Below, piece by piece: positions 52,075 to 60,429 of a DNA stretch of 64,000 bases. The position numbers and the translations under genes are program-made. Source of the DNA: JANQEU01 sp965242805. GTDB taxonomy: Bacteria > Bacteroidota > Bacteroidia > Cytophagales > Cyclobacteriaceae. The stretch's first letter is position 1, and each line of letters opens with the position of its first letter. The notes below the pieces were generated by a model, which did not search any database, was not told where the DNA came from, and saw only the letters and a list, made by a program, of their open reading frames with translations. The stretch covers positions 4,526,001 to 4,590,000 of the forward strand of contig CBDETD010000002.1 of NCBI GenBank assembly GCA_965242805.1. Reading direction: 5' to 3'.

Positions 52075-54444
52075 ATGAAATACCTTGTATTCATTTCGTT
52101 GTTGTTGATCTTGGCATGTTCAACATCTCCTGAATTTGGTTCAGTAGTAGACATCCTGGAAAGTCAGGAATCCATAGAGGGTAATGAGGAATATCTCAAC
52201 AGTCCATTTGTAGCAGCGGGAGATCGCGTGTATGCAGTAGGACATCAGGATGGATCATTTCCTGATCTCGGCTGGCATGTTGATGGGGAGATGGGAGGTG
52301 TTTGGGATCATCCAATCAAACTGATGGATGGTTATACCCTCAATGTGAGTGATTCTGATGGTTTGGATTGGTGTCTTAATGACGCGGTTTCATTCAGAAA
52401 TTTTCCTGTAGGCAATGTCCATGAGTTTGAAAAGAATGACCTTGAGATAAATCGTTATCAATTTGTGCCCGATGGAGTGGAAGGTTTGATTGTTATTTTC
52501 TCCATAGACAACAATAGTTCAGAAAAAAGAAATCTTGAACTTTCATTTACTGGGATGGTGGACCTATCACCGGTTTGGTTGGCCGAGAGATTGGAACTTG
52601 AGGATGGTGAAGACTCCGGATCATGGGATGATGACGAAAGTGCTGTAGTAACCAAAGATGGAAGTAACAATTGGTTTACTGTTTTCGGGACGGATAGTGA
52701 TTCATCATTAGGTGATCCAAAATGTAAACAGGACCGAAAGGGAAATGGAGTCAACATGGCCATTTCCAGTGAGGTCGTGATCGAGTCGGGATCCAGTCAA
52801 ATCGTGAAGTACTTCATCGCGGGGTCGTACAATTCCCAGAATGAGGCCATTACTACTTTCAGACAACTTAAAAATGATCATCAATCACTACTAAGCAGCA
52901 AAATCGATCGTTATGTGAATATTGAACAGTCATCATCACTTGAGACAGGTGATGACCAATTCGATCAAATGTTCCGATGGCTGAAGTATAATTCGGACTG
53001 GATGATCCGGGATGTGCCAGAAGTAGGACGCGGCATATCTGCGGGAATACCGGATTACCCCTGGTGGTTTGGGACTGATGGAGGTTATACGATGCAAGGG
53101 CTGCTTGCCTCAGGAATGCATGATGAAACATTGGAAACTGTTGAATTAATATTCTCCCTGTCCCAAAAAGCCAATGGTAATTCTGGAAAAATCATGCACG
53201 AGGCCTCCACCAATGGGATTGTTTTTAATCCCGGTAACCTGAACACCACACCGTATTTCATTTACGCATTGTGGAGAGCTTTTGAGTGGACGGGAGATCA
53301 AAGCATAATAGATCAGTATTATGATGATGTGATCAACGGGATCCGATGGATCGAGGAACAGGATGAAGACAACAATATCTATCCGGACGGTCCCGGTATG
53401 ATGGAGATCCATGGTCTGGATTCAGAGATGATCGATGTGGTGGCCTATCTCACCAAAGCTTACCAGGCTGCCGCTAATTTTGCCTTGATTAAAGGAAATA
53501 TTGATCTGAATGAGGAGTTTGAAGCTAAGGCCCAAGCTCTGAAAAAGAAAGTAAATGAAGAATGGTGGTCCCCGGAGTTTGGGTCCTATGCAGATTTTAG
53601 GTCCACAAAGGCTCAAGCCTTAAAACTTATTGACGAAGCGATCATCAGAGCTGATACAATCGACAAACCTTGGTCTGTTGAAGAATTGAAGGAGACAAAG
53701 GGTACAGTCATGAATACATCTAATGAAGGAGTTGCAGCATATGTGGTCCATCATAACTGGGTGGTTAATACTCCACTGGAGATGGGATTGGCGGATTCTG
53801 CTAAAGCCTTGATTGCTTTGGAAACTGCAAAAAAATATCGAAATCGATTCGGAATGTTTGTTACCGGCATTGACAGGGATGAGGAACAGGAAAAGGCGGA
53901 GAAGTGGAAAGCTTTTAGTTATGTGGGAGCGGTTATGACCCTGGGTACAGGGATACAGGCCATGTCGGAGGCACGGTACGGTGATCCGAATGATGCGTTG
54001 GATTATCTGAAAAATCTTCAAAACTCATTCAGCTATGCACTTCCCGGATCTATGTATGAAGTCAGCCCTGATTTCGGAATGATGTGCCAGGCCTGGAATA
54101 TTTATGCACTGGCAGTTCCGGTGGTAAATCACCTGTTTGGGATCTACCCCGCTGCTTTTCAGCAAAAGGTATTTATTTCACCAAACCTTCCCGATGATTG
54201 GAAGAACGTGTCTTTGTCTAATGTAAAGATCGGAGATAATGAAGTTTCGGTAAGCGTGAAAACCGAAGGAAACACATCAACTTATGTGATCAATCAAACG
54301 AAAGATGAATGGACCATTCAGTTTGAATATCGAGGTGATGTAAAAGCCACATTGAACGGATCTCCGGTTGACGTAAATATACAGACGAACCGATCCATCA
54401 TTCAGTTTCAGGGTACGAACAATGAAATTGTGATTAGGAGATAA
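52075..54444 (+). CDS. Lipoprotein (alpha/alpha)6-type glycosidase, debranching enzyme-like
   Basis: 789 residues with lipobox LILAC, lipid cysteine at 15. The central part resembles the (alpha/alpha)6 domain of glycogen debranching enzymes: PWWFGTDGGYTMQGLLASG, NPGNLNTTPYFIYALWRAFE and DGPGMMEIHGLDSEMIDVVA. Glycogen debranching is possible, but as a lipoprotein it more likely acts on an external glycan. It abuts the DoxX gene with no gap. Confidence 0.8.
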   Translation: MKYLVFISLLLILACSTSPEFGSVVDILESQESIEGNEEYLNSPFVAAGDRVYAVGHQDGSFPDLGWHVDGEMGGVWDHPIKLMDGYTLNVSDSDGLDWCLNDAVSFRNFPVGNVHEFEKNDLEINRYQFVPDGVEGLIVIFSIDNNSSEKRNLELSFTGMVDLSPVWLAERLELEDGEDSGSWDDDESAVVTKDGSNNWFTVFGTDSDSSLGDPKCKQDRKGNGVNMAISSEVVIESGSSQIVKYFIAGSYNSQNEAITTFRQLKNDHQSLLSSKIDRYVNIEQSSSLETGDDQFDQMFRWLKYNSDWMIRDVPEVGRGISAGIPDYPWWFGTDGGYTMQGLLASGMHDETLETVELIFSLSQKANGNSGKIMHEASTNGIVFNPGNLNTTPYFIYALWRAFEWTGDQSIIDQYYDDVINGIRWIEEQDEDNNIYPDGPGMMEIHGLDSEMIDVVAYLTKAYQAAANFALIKGNIDLNEEFEAKAQALKKKVNEEWWSPEFGSYADFRSTKAQALKLIDEAIIRADTIDKPWSVEELKETKGTVMNTSNEGVAAYVVHHNWVVNTPLEMGLADSAKALIALETAKKYRNRFGMFVTGIDRDEEQEKAEKWKAFSYVGAVMTLGTGIQAMSEARYGDPNDALDYLKNLQNSFSYALPGSMYEVSPDFGMMCQAWNIYALAVPVVNHLFGIYPAAFQQKVFISPNLPDDWKNVSLSNVKIGDNEVSVSVKTEGNTSTYVINQTKDEWTIQFEYRGDVKATLNGSPVDVNIQTNRSIIQFQGTNNEIVIRR

Positions 54445-54867
54445 ATGAAAGCCAATCGAGCCATTGCACTTCTCACTGTGAGGCTTGTGCTTGGATTCAT
54501 CTTTGCATTCCAGGGGATAGGCAAGGTCTTTAAGTGGGGAATAGAGAATGTATACTTGAATTCGTTCGAGTCGTATGAGAAATACTTTTCCGAATACATT
54601 CTATATGCTGTGACCTACTATACTTCTTATGTTGAATTGATTGCTGGTATATTGCTGTTGATCGGTATTTGGAGGGATTATGCTTTGTATGCCCTGGCAA
54701 CCGTACTGGTGATCGTTTCTTTTGGTCATGGTGTGGATGCTCCTATCTGGCCGTTGGAACATGTTATATTTCGATTAATGCTTCTGGTCACCTTGTTATT
54801 GCTCCCGAAAGAATGGGATAAGATCCAGGCGGATCATTTTCTAAGCTATCGGAAGGGTAAACACTAA
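54445..54867 (+). CDS. DoxX-like membrane protein
   Basis: 140 residues with four membrane helices. The first, AIALLTVRLVLGFIFAFQG, and the periodic layout match the DoxX family, which has been linked to redox and stress tolerance in other bacteria. The ATG follows the glycosidase stop directly, so the two genes are one transcript. Its end overlaps the convergent TPR gene by four bases. Confidence 0.8.
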   Translation: MKANRAIALLTVRLVLGFIFAFQGIGKVFKWGIENVYLNSFESYEKYFSEYILYAVTYYTSYVELIAGILLLIGIWRDYALYALATVLVIVSFGHGVDAPIWPLEHVIFRLMLLVTLLLLPKEWDKIQADHFLSYRKGKH

Positions 54868-55424
54868 TCCGTGCTTTCCAGTGATTTGATGTGATCCTGG
54901 CATTCATCCACACCATCGGTGATACCAAATTTTTGATATAGGTATGATGCTTCATTCCAAAGTTTACGTGCCTCTTGAAGGGATTTTCGCTGCTCTTTAT
55001 GCAAAGCATAACCTCGCAACGCATTAGCCAGATTGAGTGAACTTTCAGTTTTACGGTAGTACTGGATCACGTCCTCATAATTAGCTTCTGCATTTTCATA
55101 ATCATCAGTCGATGATTGAATATCCGCAATATGCCTCAGGGTATGGGCCATTTTGTCTTTGGAACCCAACTTCTTGTAAATATTAAATGCCTGATAGTAA
55201 TGCTGTTTGGACTGTTCGTGATCTCCCTGATCATGGGCGATCTGAGCCTGGATGGTATAGAATTTTGCTTTCAAAAGGTGAGGAGTTTCAGGACTGACAT
55301 GATCTTCCAGATCTTTCATCAGACCTTCAATGAGCTGATAATTATTTGACCTTCGGGCATCCAGGATCTTTTCAACCAGGTCATTAATGGGGTGAGGATT
55401 TGGATTATTGGTTGTATTTTTCAA
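54864..55424 (-). CDS. TPR-repeat protein
   Basis: 186 residues, cytoplasmic, starting at a TTG. It is composed of helix pairs with tetratricopeptide spacing: YTIQAQIAHDQGDHEQSKQH, DKMAHTLRHIADIQSSTDDY and LNLANALRGYALHKEQR. Such repeats bind other proteins. No partner is evident from context. It is divergent from the GNAT gene, with about 40 bases between. Confidence 0.8.
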   Translation of the reverse strand: MKNTTNNPNPHPINDLVEKILDARRSNNYQLIEGLMKDLEDHVSPETPHLLKAKFYTIQAQIAHDQGDHEQSKQHYYQAFNIYKKLGSKDKMAHTLRHIADIQSSTDDYENAEANYEDVIQYYRKTESSLNLANALRGYALHKEQRKSLQEARKLWNEASYLYQKFGITDGVDECQDHIKSLESTD

Positions 55425-55466
55425 ATTGCTGTAAGAATAGGTAGTGATCTACCTACTAATAAAGTT

Positions 55467-55964
55467 ATGAAACAATTTGAAACTGAAAGACTGATCCTTA
55501 GACCATGGAGAGAATCGGATTTCGAAGATCTAGCCAATTTCTTTTCTTCCGAAGAGGATGCGCGATTTGTAGGAGGGGTGAAGAACAAGGAGCAGTCCTG
55601 GAGGCTTATGGCTACATATCTTGGGCACCTGGAATTAAGAGGATATAGCATCATGGCTGTTGAACGAAAAGATACCAACCAGCTAGCTGGAGGTCTTGGG
55701 TTATGGAATTCGACACCCTGGCCAGAGCTTGAATTAGGATATTGGTTCGTTCCAGCTCATCAAAAGCAAGGATTCGCAGCTGAGGCGGGAAGAGGTATGA
55801 TCCAGCATGCCTTTGAAAATCTAAATCTGCAAACATTCGTAAGCTATATCCATCCCGACAATGAACCATCCAAGAAACTGTCGGAACGATTAGGAGGGAA
55901 GTTCGAAAAGATGATGGATCTATTAGACTTTGGAGAACATTGTGTTTATCGATATAAAAAGTAG
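55467..55964 (+). CDS. GNAT family N-acetyltransferase
   Basis: 165 residues from the ATG of MKQFETERLILRPW. It is of the RimJ/RimL type: TERLILRPWRESDFEDLANF, GLGLWNSTPWPELELGYWF, and the acetyl-CoA pyrophosphate loop QKQGFAAEA. The substrate may be a ribosomal protein N-terminus or a small molecule. It precedes the MobA-like gene by seven bases, so the two are probably one transcript. Confidence 0.9.
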   Translation: MKQFETERLILRPWRESDFEDLANFFSSEEDARFVGGVKNKEQSWRLMATYLGHLELRGYSIMAVERKDTNQLAGGLGLWNSTPWPELELGYWFVPAHQKQGFAAEAGRGMIQHAFENLNLQTFVSYIHPDNEPSKKLSERLGGKFEKMMDLLDFGEHCVYRYKK

Positions 55965-55970
55965 AACAGG

Positions 55971-56567
55971 TTGAAAGTATCAGCGATCATTTTGGGAGCG
56001 GGTCTGTCCAGTAGAATGGGGGATGAGAATAAACTGTTCCTTGATTTTCACGGGCAACCCATTCTTCAACAGGTGATTTCCAATGTAAAAGAATCGATTG
56101 CTCACGAAGTGATACTGGTGTCCAGTGAGGTTTCAGTCGATAAACTGGATGATCTGGATCTGGAGGGAGTGAAAGTGGTAGAAAACAAGAACTACCAAGA
56201 AGGTATGACATCATCCATAAAAACCGGTGTTCAAAACGCTGATCCGAATACTGATGGATTCATGATCTGTTTGGGTGACCAGCCCGGATTGACAAGTGAA
56301 GTTCTCAATGAAATAATAGGAGTTTTCAACACCGAACCGGATCCACACAAAATTGTAGTTCCATTCCATAAAGGTCAGAAAGGAAACCCGGTAATATTTT
56401 CATGTATTTATAAATCCGAAATACTTGATCATAAGGAACCTGAGGGCTGTCGACAGATCATCAAGGATCACCTGGATCACCAGGTTCGGGTGAATATATC
56501 ATCAAAAAGCGTTTTGGAGGACATTGATACGGAGGAGGATTACATTAAAATTGTGGGAGGTAGATGA
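55971..56567 (+). CDS. MobA/MocA-like nucleotidyltransferase
   Basis: 198 residues from a TTG. The nucleotide-binding start SAIILGAGLSSRMGDENKL, SSIKTGV, CLGDQPGL (DxD-like) and DIDTEEDY fit the molybdenum cofactor cytidylyl- or guanylyltransferase family. It would attach CMP or GMP to molybdopterin, as moeA and moaA lie about 4 kb downstream, though the intervening stretch is unrelated. This makes a Mo-cofactor function likely but not certain. Confidence 0.8.
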   Translation: MKVSAIILGAGLSSRMGDENKLFLDFHGQPILQQVISNVKESIAHEVILVSSEVSVDKLDDLDLEGVKVVENKNYQEGMTSSIKTGVQNADPNTDGFMICLGDQPGLTSEVLNEIIGVFNTEPDPHKIVVPFHKGQKGNPVIFSCIYKSEILDHKEPEGCRQIIKDHLDHQVRVNISSKSVLEDIDTEEDYIKIVGGR

Positions 56568-56652
56568 TTTTTCTATGAATAAAATTGGGGCATTACGTTT
56601 CATGGATTGATAAGCCCAATTCTCTCTTTCTCTGTCCAGCGGAAGACCCCCA

Positions 56653-57128
56653 CTCTGGCTTAAGTTTTTAACTTAGGCCTCTGAATAGAAGAAGTTAATA
56701 ACTTCGTTATCAATCAAAATTTCTACTTCCGGAATTCCTTTTCGGCCAGACAAACCTCAAGTCACTCCTTTCCCTATCCCACTCTAGAGGCCTAAGCCAA
56801 CGACGAAATCGTCATCCGGAGAAGTGTGACGAAACCGACTTTTTTAAATGATATGGGTCATTCTCGGAAGGGACATTGGAAAATACTTTTGCACCCATAA
56901 AACCCCAAACCAATGAAAACAACCATCTTAACCGTTCTGGCAATTTATACATGCTTAATACTTCATGCCCAAAACCTGAAACCATACATACTAGGATCAA
57001 GATCTGATAAGTCCATCGAGCTACTTAAATCTGAATTAGTCCAGGCTCTGGAATCTAACGGATTCGAAATTGCAGGATCTTACAGTCCGGCCTCCGATAA
57101 CAACCGCCTGGTGGTGGCCGTCACCCTG
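56653..57128 (+). repeat. Tandem repeat unit 1 (476 bp)
   Basis: First copy of a directly repeated 476-bp unit that carries a palindromic repeat, a promoter and the 5' part of a secreted-protein gene. Up to about 57090 it differs from unit 2 by seven substitutions in roughly 440 bases. The last 30-odd bases diverge strongly. Inside it, CTTAGGCCTCT at 56672-56682 and its exact complement at 56786-56796 are the arms of an inverted repeat. GAAGTTAATAACTTC and GACGAAATCGTC are smaller palindromes. The gene-less interval 56568-56912 is mostly this unit. Confidence 0.93.
56884..56891 (+). promoter_or_regulatory. Bacteroidota -7 box in repeat unit 1
   Basis: TACTTTTG fits TAnnTTTG, 22 bases before the truncated gene copy. 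The -33 element is weak. Confidence 0.55.
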
Positions 57129-57152
57129 CTCTGGCTTAAGTTTTTAACTTAG
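56913..57152 (+). pseudogene. Truncated first copy of the secreted-protein gene
   Basis: 79 codons that match the start of the 57389 gene almost exactly (signal peptide, then SDKSIELLKSELVQALESNG) but run into repeat unit 2 after NNRLVVAVT and end at a chance stop. The remaining 220 residues of the full-length protein are missing. It may be made as a short secreted peptide, since promoter and start are intact, but a broken duplicate is the simpler view. Confidence 0.75.
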
Positions 57153-57604
57153 GCCTCTGAATAGAAGAAGTTTATAACTTCGTTATCAATCAAAATTTCT
57201 ACTTCCGGAATTCCTTTTCGGCCAGACAAACCTCAAGTCACTCCTTTCCCTATCCCACTCTAGAGGCCTAAGCCAACGACGAAATCGTCATCCGAAGAAG
57301 TGTGACGAAACCGACTTTTTTAAATGATATGGGTCATTCTCGGAAGGGACATTGGAAAATACTTTTGCACCCATAAACCCCCAAACCAATGAAAACAACC
57401 ATCTTAACCGTTCTGGCAATTTCTACATGCTTAATACTTCATGCCCAAAACCTGAAACCATATATACTAGGATCAACATCTGATAAGTCCATCGAGCTAC
57501 TTAAATCTGAATTAATCCAGGCTCTGGAATCTAACGGATTCGAAATTGCAGGATCTTACAGTCCGGCCTCCGATAACAATCGTATGGTAGTGGTGGTCAC
57601 TCAT
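57129..57604 (+). repeat. Tandem repeat unit 2 (476 bp)
   Basis: Second copy, offset exactly 476 bases with no insertions or deletions up to about 57575. It carries the same palindromes (CTTAGGCCTCT arms at 57148-57158 and 57262-57272) and the promoter of the full-length gene. The end shows a higher rate of difference from unit 1. Confidence 0.93.
57360..57367 (+). promoter_or_regulatory. Bacteroidota -7 box in repeat unit 2
   Basis: TACTTTTG, identical to the box in unit 1, 22 bases before the ATG of the full-length gene at 57389. Confidence 0.55.
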
Positions 57605-58291
57605 CCTCTGCTGATAGAGTCGGTTCAAAAAACAGGAGGGTTGACAGGTTTTTCTGCTGCCTTACGTATTGCCATTACTTTGGAAGGGTCGGTCACCAAT
57701 ATTAGCTACACGGATCCAATGTACATGGGTCATGCCTATTTTCGAGATGACTTCCCCAAGGTTGAAGAAAACTTCAATATGATATCAAATAACCTTGTCA
57801 AAACCATGCAATCTGTTGGTAGCTACAAGGGAGAACCTTTCGGATCGGAAGATGGGATCGAACCGGATGACCTTCACGATTACCGATATATGTTTGGAAT
57901 GCCATACTTTGATGACACCAATGTTGTGGGAGATTTCGGATCTTTTGAGGAGGCGACTGAAACGATTGATGCCAACCTGGCGAATGGGGTTCCTAATGCC
58001 TCGTTGGTTTACAAAATTGAAATTCCCGGTAAAGATCTAGCACTCTACGGAATTGGTCTATCCGGGGAAGAAGGAGAATCCTTGTTCCTTCCCAAGATTG
58101 ATATTTCGAGCCCAAAACATACGGCCTTCCTTCCATATGAGATACTTGTTATGGACAAAGAAGTTCACATGCTTCACGGCAGGTATCGAATTGCCCTTTC
58201 TTTTCCTGATCTAACCATGGGTACCTTCACTAAGATCATGTCCACACCAGGAAATATTGAAGATATGATGGAAGCAGTGACCGGCAATTAA
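57389..58291 (+). CDS. Secreted protein, two-part alpha/beta type (DUF302-like?)
   Basis: 300 residues with a signal peptide (MKTTILTVLAISTCLILHA). It looks like two related alpha/beta halves: SDKSIELLKSELIQALESNG and MVVVVTHPLLIESVQKTGG in the first, and ETIDANLANGVPNASLVYKI onward with TFTKIMSTPGNIEDMMEA in the second. It vaguely resembles the DUF302 fold but I cannot confirm this. Its start and promoter lie in a tandemly duplicated segment. Confidence 0.7.
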   Translation: MKTTILTVLAISTCLILHAQNLKPYILGSTSDKSIELLKSELIQALESNGFEIAGSYSPASDNNRMVVVVTHPLLIESVQKTGGLTGFSAALRIAITLEGSVTNISYTDPMYMGHAYFRDDFPKVEENFNMISNNLVKTMQSVGSYKGEPFGSEDGIEPDDLHDYRYMFGMPYFDDTNVVGDFGSFEEATETIDANLANGVPNASLVYKIEIPGKDLALYGIGLSGEEGESLFLPKIDISSPKHTAFLPYEILVMDKEVHMLHGRYRIALSFPDLTMGTFTKIMSTPGNIEDMMEAVTGN

Positions 58292-58356
58292 TGCTATTAT
58301 CGAAATTGATGATTAATTGAATTTTGATTTGAATCAAGGGATCTCAGAAACCACGA

Positions 58357-58450
58357 CTCTGACTTAAGTTTGTAACTTAAGTCTTTGAATAATCAGATTA
58401 AGTTTACAACTTCATTATCAAATTAATATTTCTACTTCCAGAATTCCTCC
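58357..58450 (+). repeat. Diverged copy of the palindromic intergenic repeat
   Basis: Within the gene-less stretch 58292-58601. It reads ACTTAAGTTTGTAACTTAAGT and then TCTTTGAATAATCAGATTAA, followed by TTTCTACTTCCAGAATTCCT, aligning with the start of repeat units 1 and 2 at perhaps three-quarters identity. The outer palindrome is intact. Nothing else is evident in this stretch apart from TTAAGT fragments near 58460. Confidence 0.7.
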
Positions 58451-58601
58451 TGTTGAGTTTGACTTAAGTAAATTTTATCTCAGCAAGAGCTTTCAGGATC
58501 TTCAGAAATTAACGCCTATTCCGCATAGCCATGGGATTCATTACCTTTAAAGGACTTGGCCTGATGCTTGTAATTAATGAAGGCCTGTAAATAGTAGTTA
58601 A

Positions 58602-59660
58602 TTGAAACTGAACAAAAAGCAAGGAAGATTCTTGAATGAAACCATTGATTATTGGTTGGAGAATTCAATTATATCAAATACCCAAGCCAAAAAACTCAAG
58701 GACAGTTACTCCATTCGATCATTTGACTGGAAAAAACTCGCAAAATATTCATTCTGGATAGCGTTAATATGCGGGATCATTTCATTTGGAGCAATCATTG
58801 CCGATGAATTGATTGTCGAACTAATCGAAAAGATCTTTACAAGTTCAGATATCGGAGTTTGCATAGCATTTGGACTAATTGCTACGGCAGTATTTCATTG
58901 GGGAATTCGGAGAAGAAGATCAAAATCGGAGAAGATCTTCAGCAATGAAGCGATAATGTTTGTTGGAGTACTTTTCACGGCAAGCTCAATCGCATACTTT
59001 GGCAAAGTCATCGATACCGGAAGTGGGCATTTTTCATTGCTCTTCCTGTTATCAACAGTGATTTATGGTGCACTTGCCATATGGATCCCATCAAAATTGG
59101 TCTGGATCTTTGCGATACTCTCTTTGGGAAGTTGGTTTGGAACTGAGACGGGGTATGTTTCCGGATGGGGGGCTTATTTTCTGGGAATGAATTACCCGCT
59201 GCGTTTTGTCTTGTTTGGAGGTGTATTGGTCGGGATAAGTTTTTTCTTTCGGACTCAGTCAAAACTTTCGGACTTTTTCAAATCGACTTACATAATGGGA
59301 CTTTTGTATCTGTTTATTTCTTTATGGATACTTTCAATATTTGGCAATTATGGGGACATGAGCTCCTGGTATAATGCGAAACAAATTGAATTATTTCATT
59401 GGGGACTTATTTTCGGATTTATTGCTGTTGGAGCAATTATCTACGGATTAAGACATGACGACTATACTTCAAGGAGCTTTGGAATTACTTTTCTTTTCAT
59501 CAATCTGTACACGAAATACTTTGAGTACTTCTGGGACTCAACGCATAAAGCAATTTTCTTTATGCTGATGGCAGTTTCGTTTTGGCTGATTGGCAGGAAA
59601 GCCGAATCAATTTGGAATTGGGAATTCTTACGAAGTAAAGAAACTGAAGCTGAAAAGTAA
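58602..59660 (+). CDS. Multi-span membrane protein (DUF2157-like)
   Basis: 352 residues from a TTG. A short helical N-terminal part (LNKKQGRFLNETIDYWLENS) precedes roughly nine or ten membrane segments, the layout of DUF2157 proteins. GIRRRRSKSEKIFSNEA lies between helices. The role is unknown. It stands alone between two repeat-rich gaps. Confidence 0.7.
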   Translation: MKLNKKQGRFLNETIDYWLENSIISNTQAKKLKDSYSIRSFDWKKLAKYSFWIALICGIISFGAIIADELIVELIEKIFTSSDIGVCIAFGLIATAVFHWGIRRRRSKSEKIFSNEAIMFVGVLFTASSIAYFGKVIDTGSGHFSLLFLLSTVIYGALAIWIPSKLVWIFAILSLGSWFGTETGYVSGWGAYFLGMNYPLRFVLFGGVLVGISFFFRTQSKLSDFFKSTYIMGLLYLFISLWILSIFGNYGDMSSWYNAKQIELFHWGLIFGFIAVGAIIYGLRHDDYTSRSFGITFLFINLYTKYFEYFWDSTHKAIFFMLMAVSFWLIGRKAESIWNWEFLRSKETEAEK

Positions 59661-59757
59661 AGCATACGTAACTGAGTAACCGGGAATGAAACCCTAATCT
59701 GGTTTAAGTCTTACTATGGAGGTTTTGAGTGGGAAGACTTCAACCTACAGATTAAGG

Positions 59758-59806
59758 CAAGTTTTAAACTTGGCTATACAATATGCTTAAGTTACAAACT
59801 TAAGCC
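59758..59806. repeat. Palindromic repeats in the gap 59661-59966
   Basis: CAAGTTTTAAACTTG at 59758-59772 is a perfect palindrome with 7-base arms. GCTTAAGTTACAAACTTAAG at 59785-59804 (followed by CC) has 9-base arms and is the inverse of the motif starting repeat units 1 and 2. The rest of this 306-base gap shows no gene. Confidence 0.75.
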
Positions 59807-59966
59807 AGTACTTGGGTGTGAATACTTGCCTGATCTCCAAATTAACGAAATCCATGAGACCATTCCCCTTATTTCTTTATCAAATAGGAATGTATTTTAC
59901 TTTCAGTTAAATTGATGTTGGTGGATATTATCTACCAATACAACACGGAGACATTAACCATATTTT

Positions 59967-60410
59967 ATGAGCGTCATTGAATCCAAATTGAAGACACTAG
60001 GTTTGACTTTGGATACACCAAAATCCCCTGTGGCAAATTACCTCGGCTCCAAAAGAGTTGGTAATTTGCTGTTTGTTTCGGGAAGAAAAAGTGAACAAAC
60101 AGGGAGAGTTGGGAAAACAGTCAATGAAGAGGAAGCAAAAAAAGCAGCGCGGGATACTGTCTTATTGATCCTTTCAATTGTGAAAAAAGACATTGGAGAC
60201 CTTGACAGAATCAAGGGGGTGGTAAAGATGCAGGGCTTCATCAATTCGACAGATAAATTCAATAGACTGCCGCAAGTGCTTGATGGTGCGTCAGATCTCC
60301 TAATTGATTTGTTTGGGACGGAAGGTCACCATGCCCGGACAGCTACAGGAGCAGCTCAATTACCTTTCGATGCAACCATACAAATAGATATGATCCTTGA
60401 AATGAAATAG
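59967..60410 (+). CDS. RidA-family (YjgF) protein
   Basis: 147 residues, the RidA/YjgF/UK114 fold. RidA proteins deaminate reactive enamines made by PLP enzymes. GSKRVGNLLFVSG and the C-terminal HHARTATGAAQLPFDATIQI carry the conserved substrate arginine. It stands alone on the plus strand before the convergent moeA gene. Confidence 0.9.
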   Translation: MSVIESKLKTLGLTLDTPKSPVANYLGSKRVGNLLFVSGRKSEQTGRVGKTVNEEEAKKAARDTVLLILSIVKKDIGDLDRIKGVVKMQGFINSTDKFNRLPQVLDGASDLLIDLFGTEGHHARTATGAAQLPFDATIQIDMILEMK

Positions 60411-60429
60411 AACAGATATTATCACCAAA

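Noticed and set aside
53146..54021. Minus-strand frames opposite the lipoprotein glycosidase
   Set aside because: They are out-of-frame translations of the glycosidase gene and lack any family resemblance.
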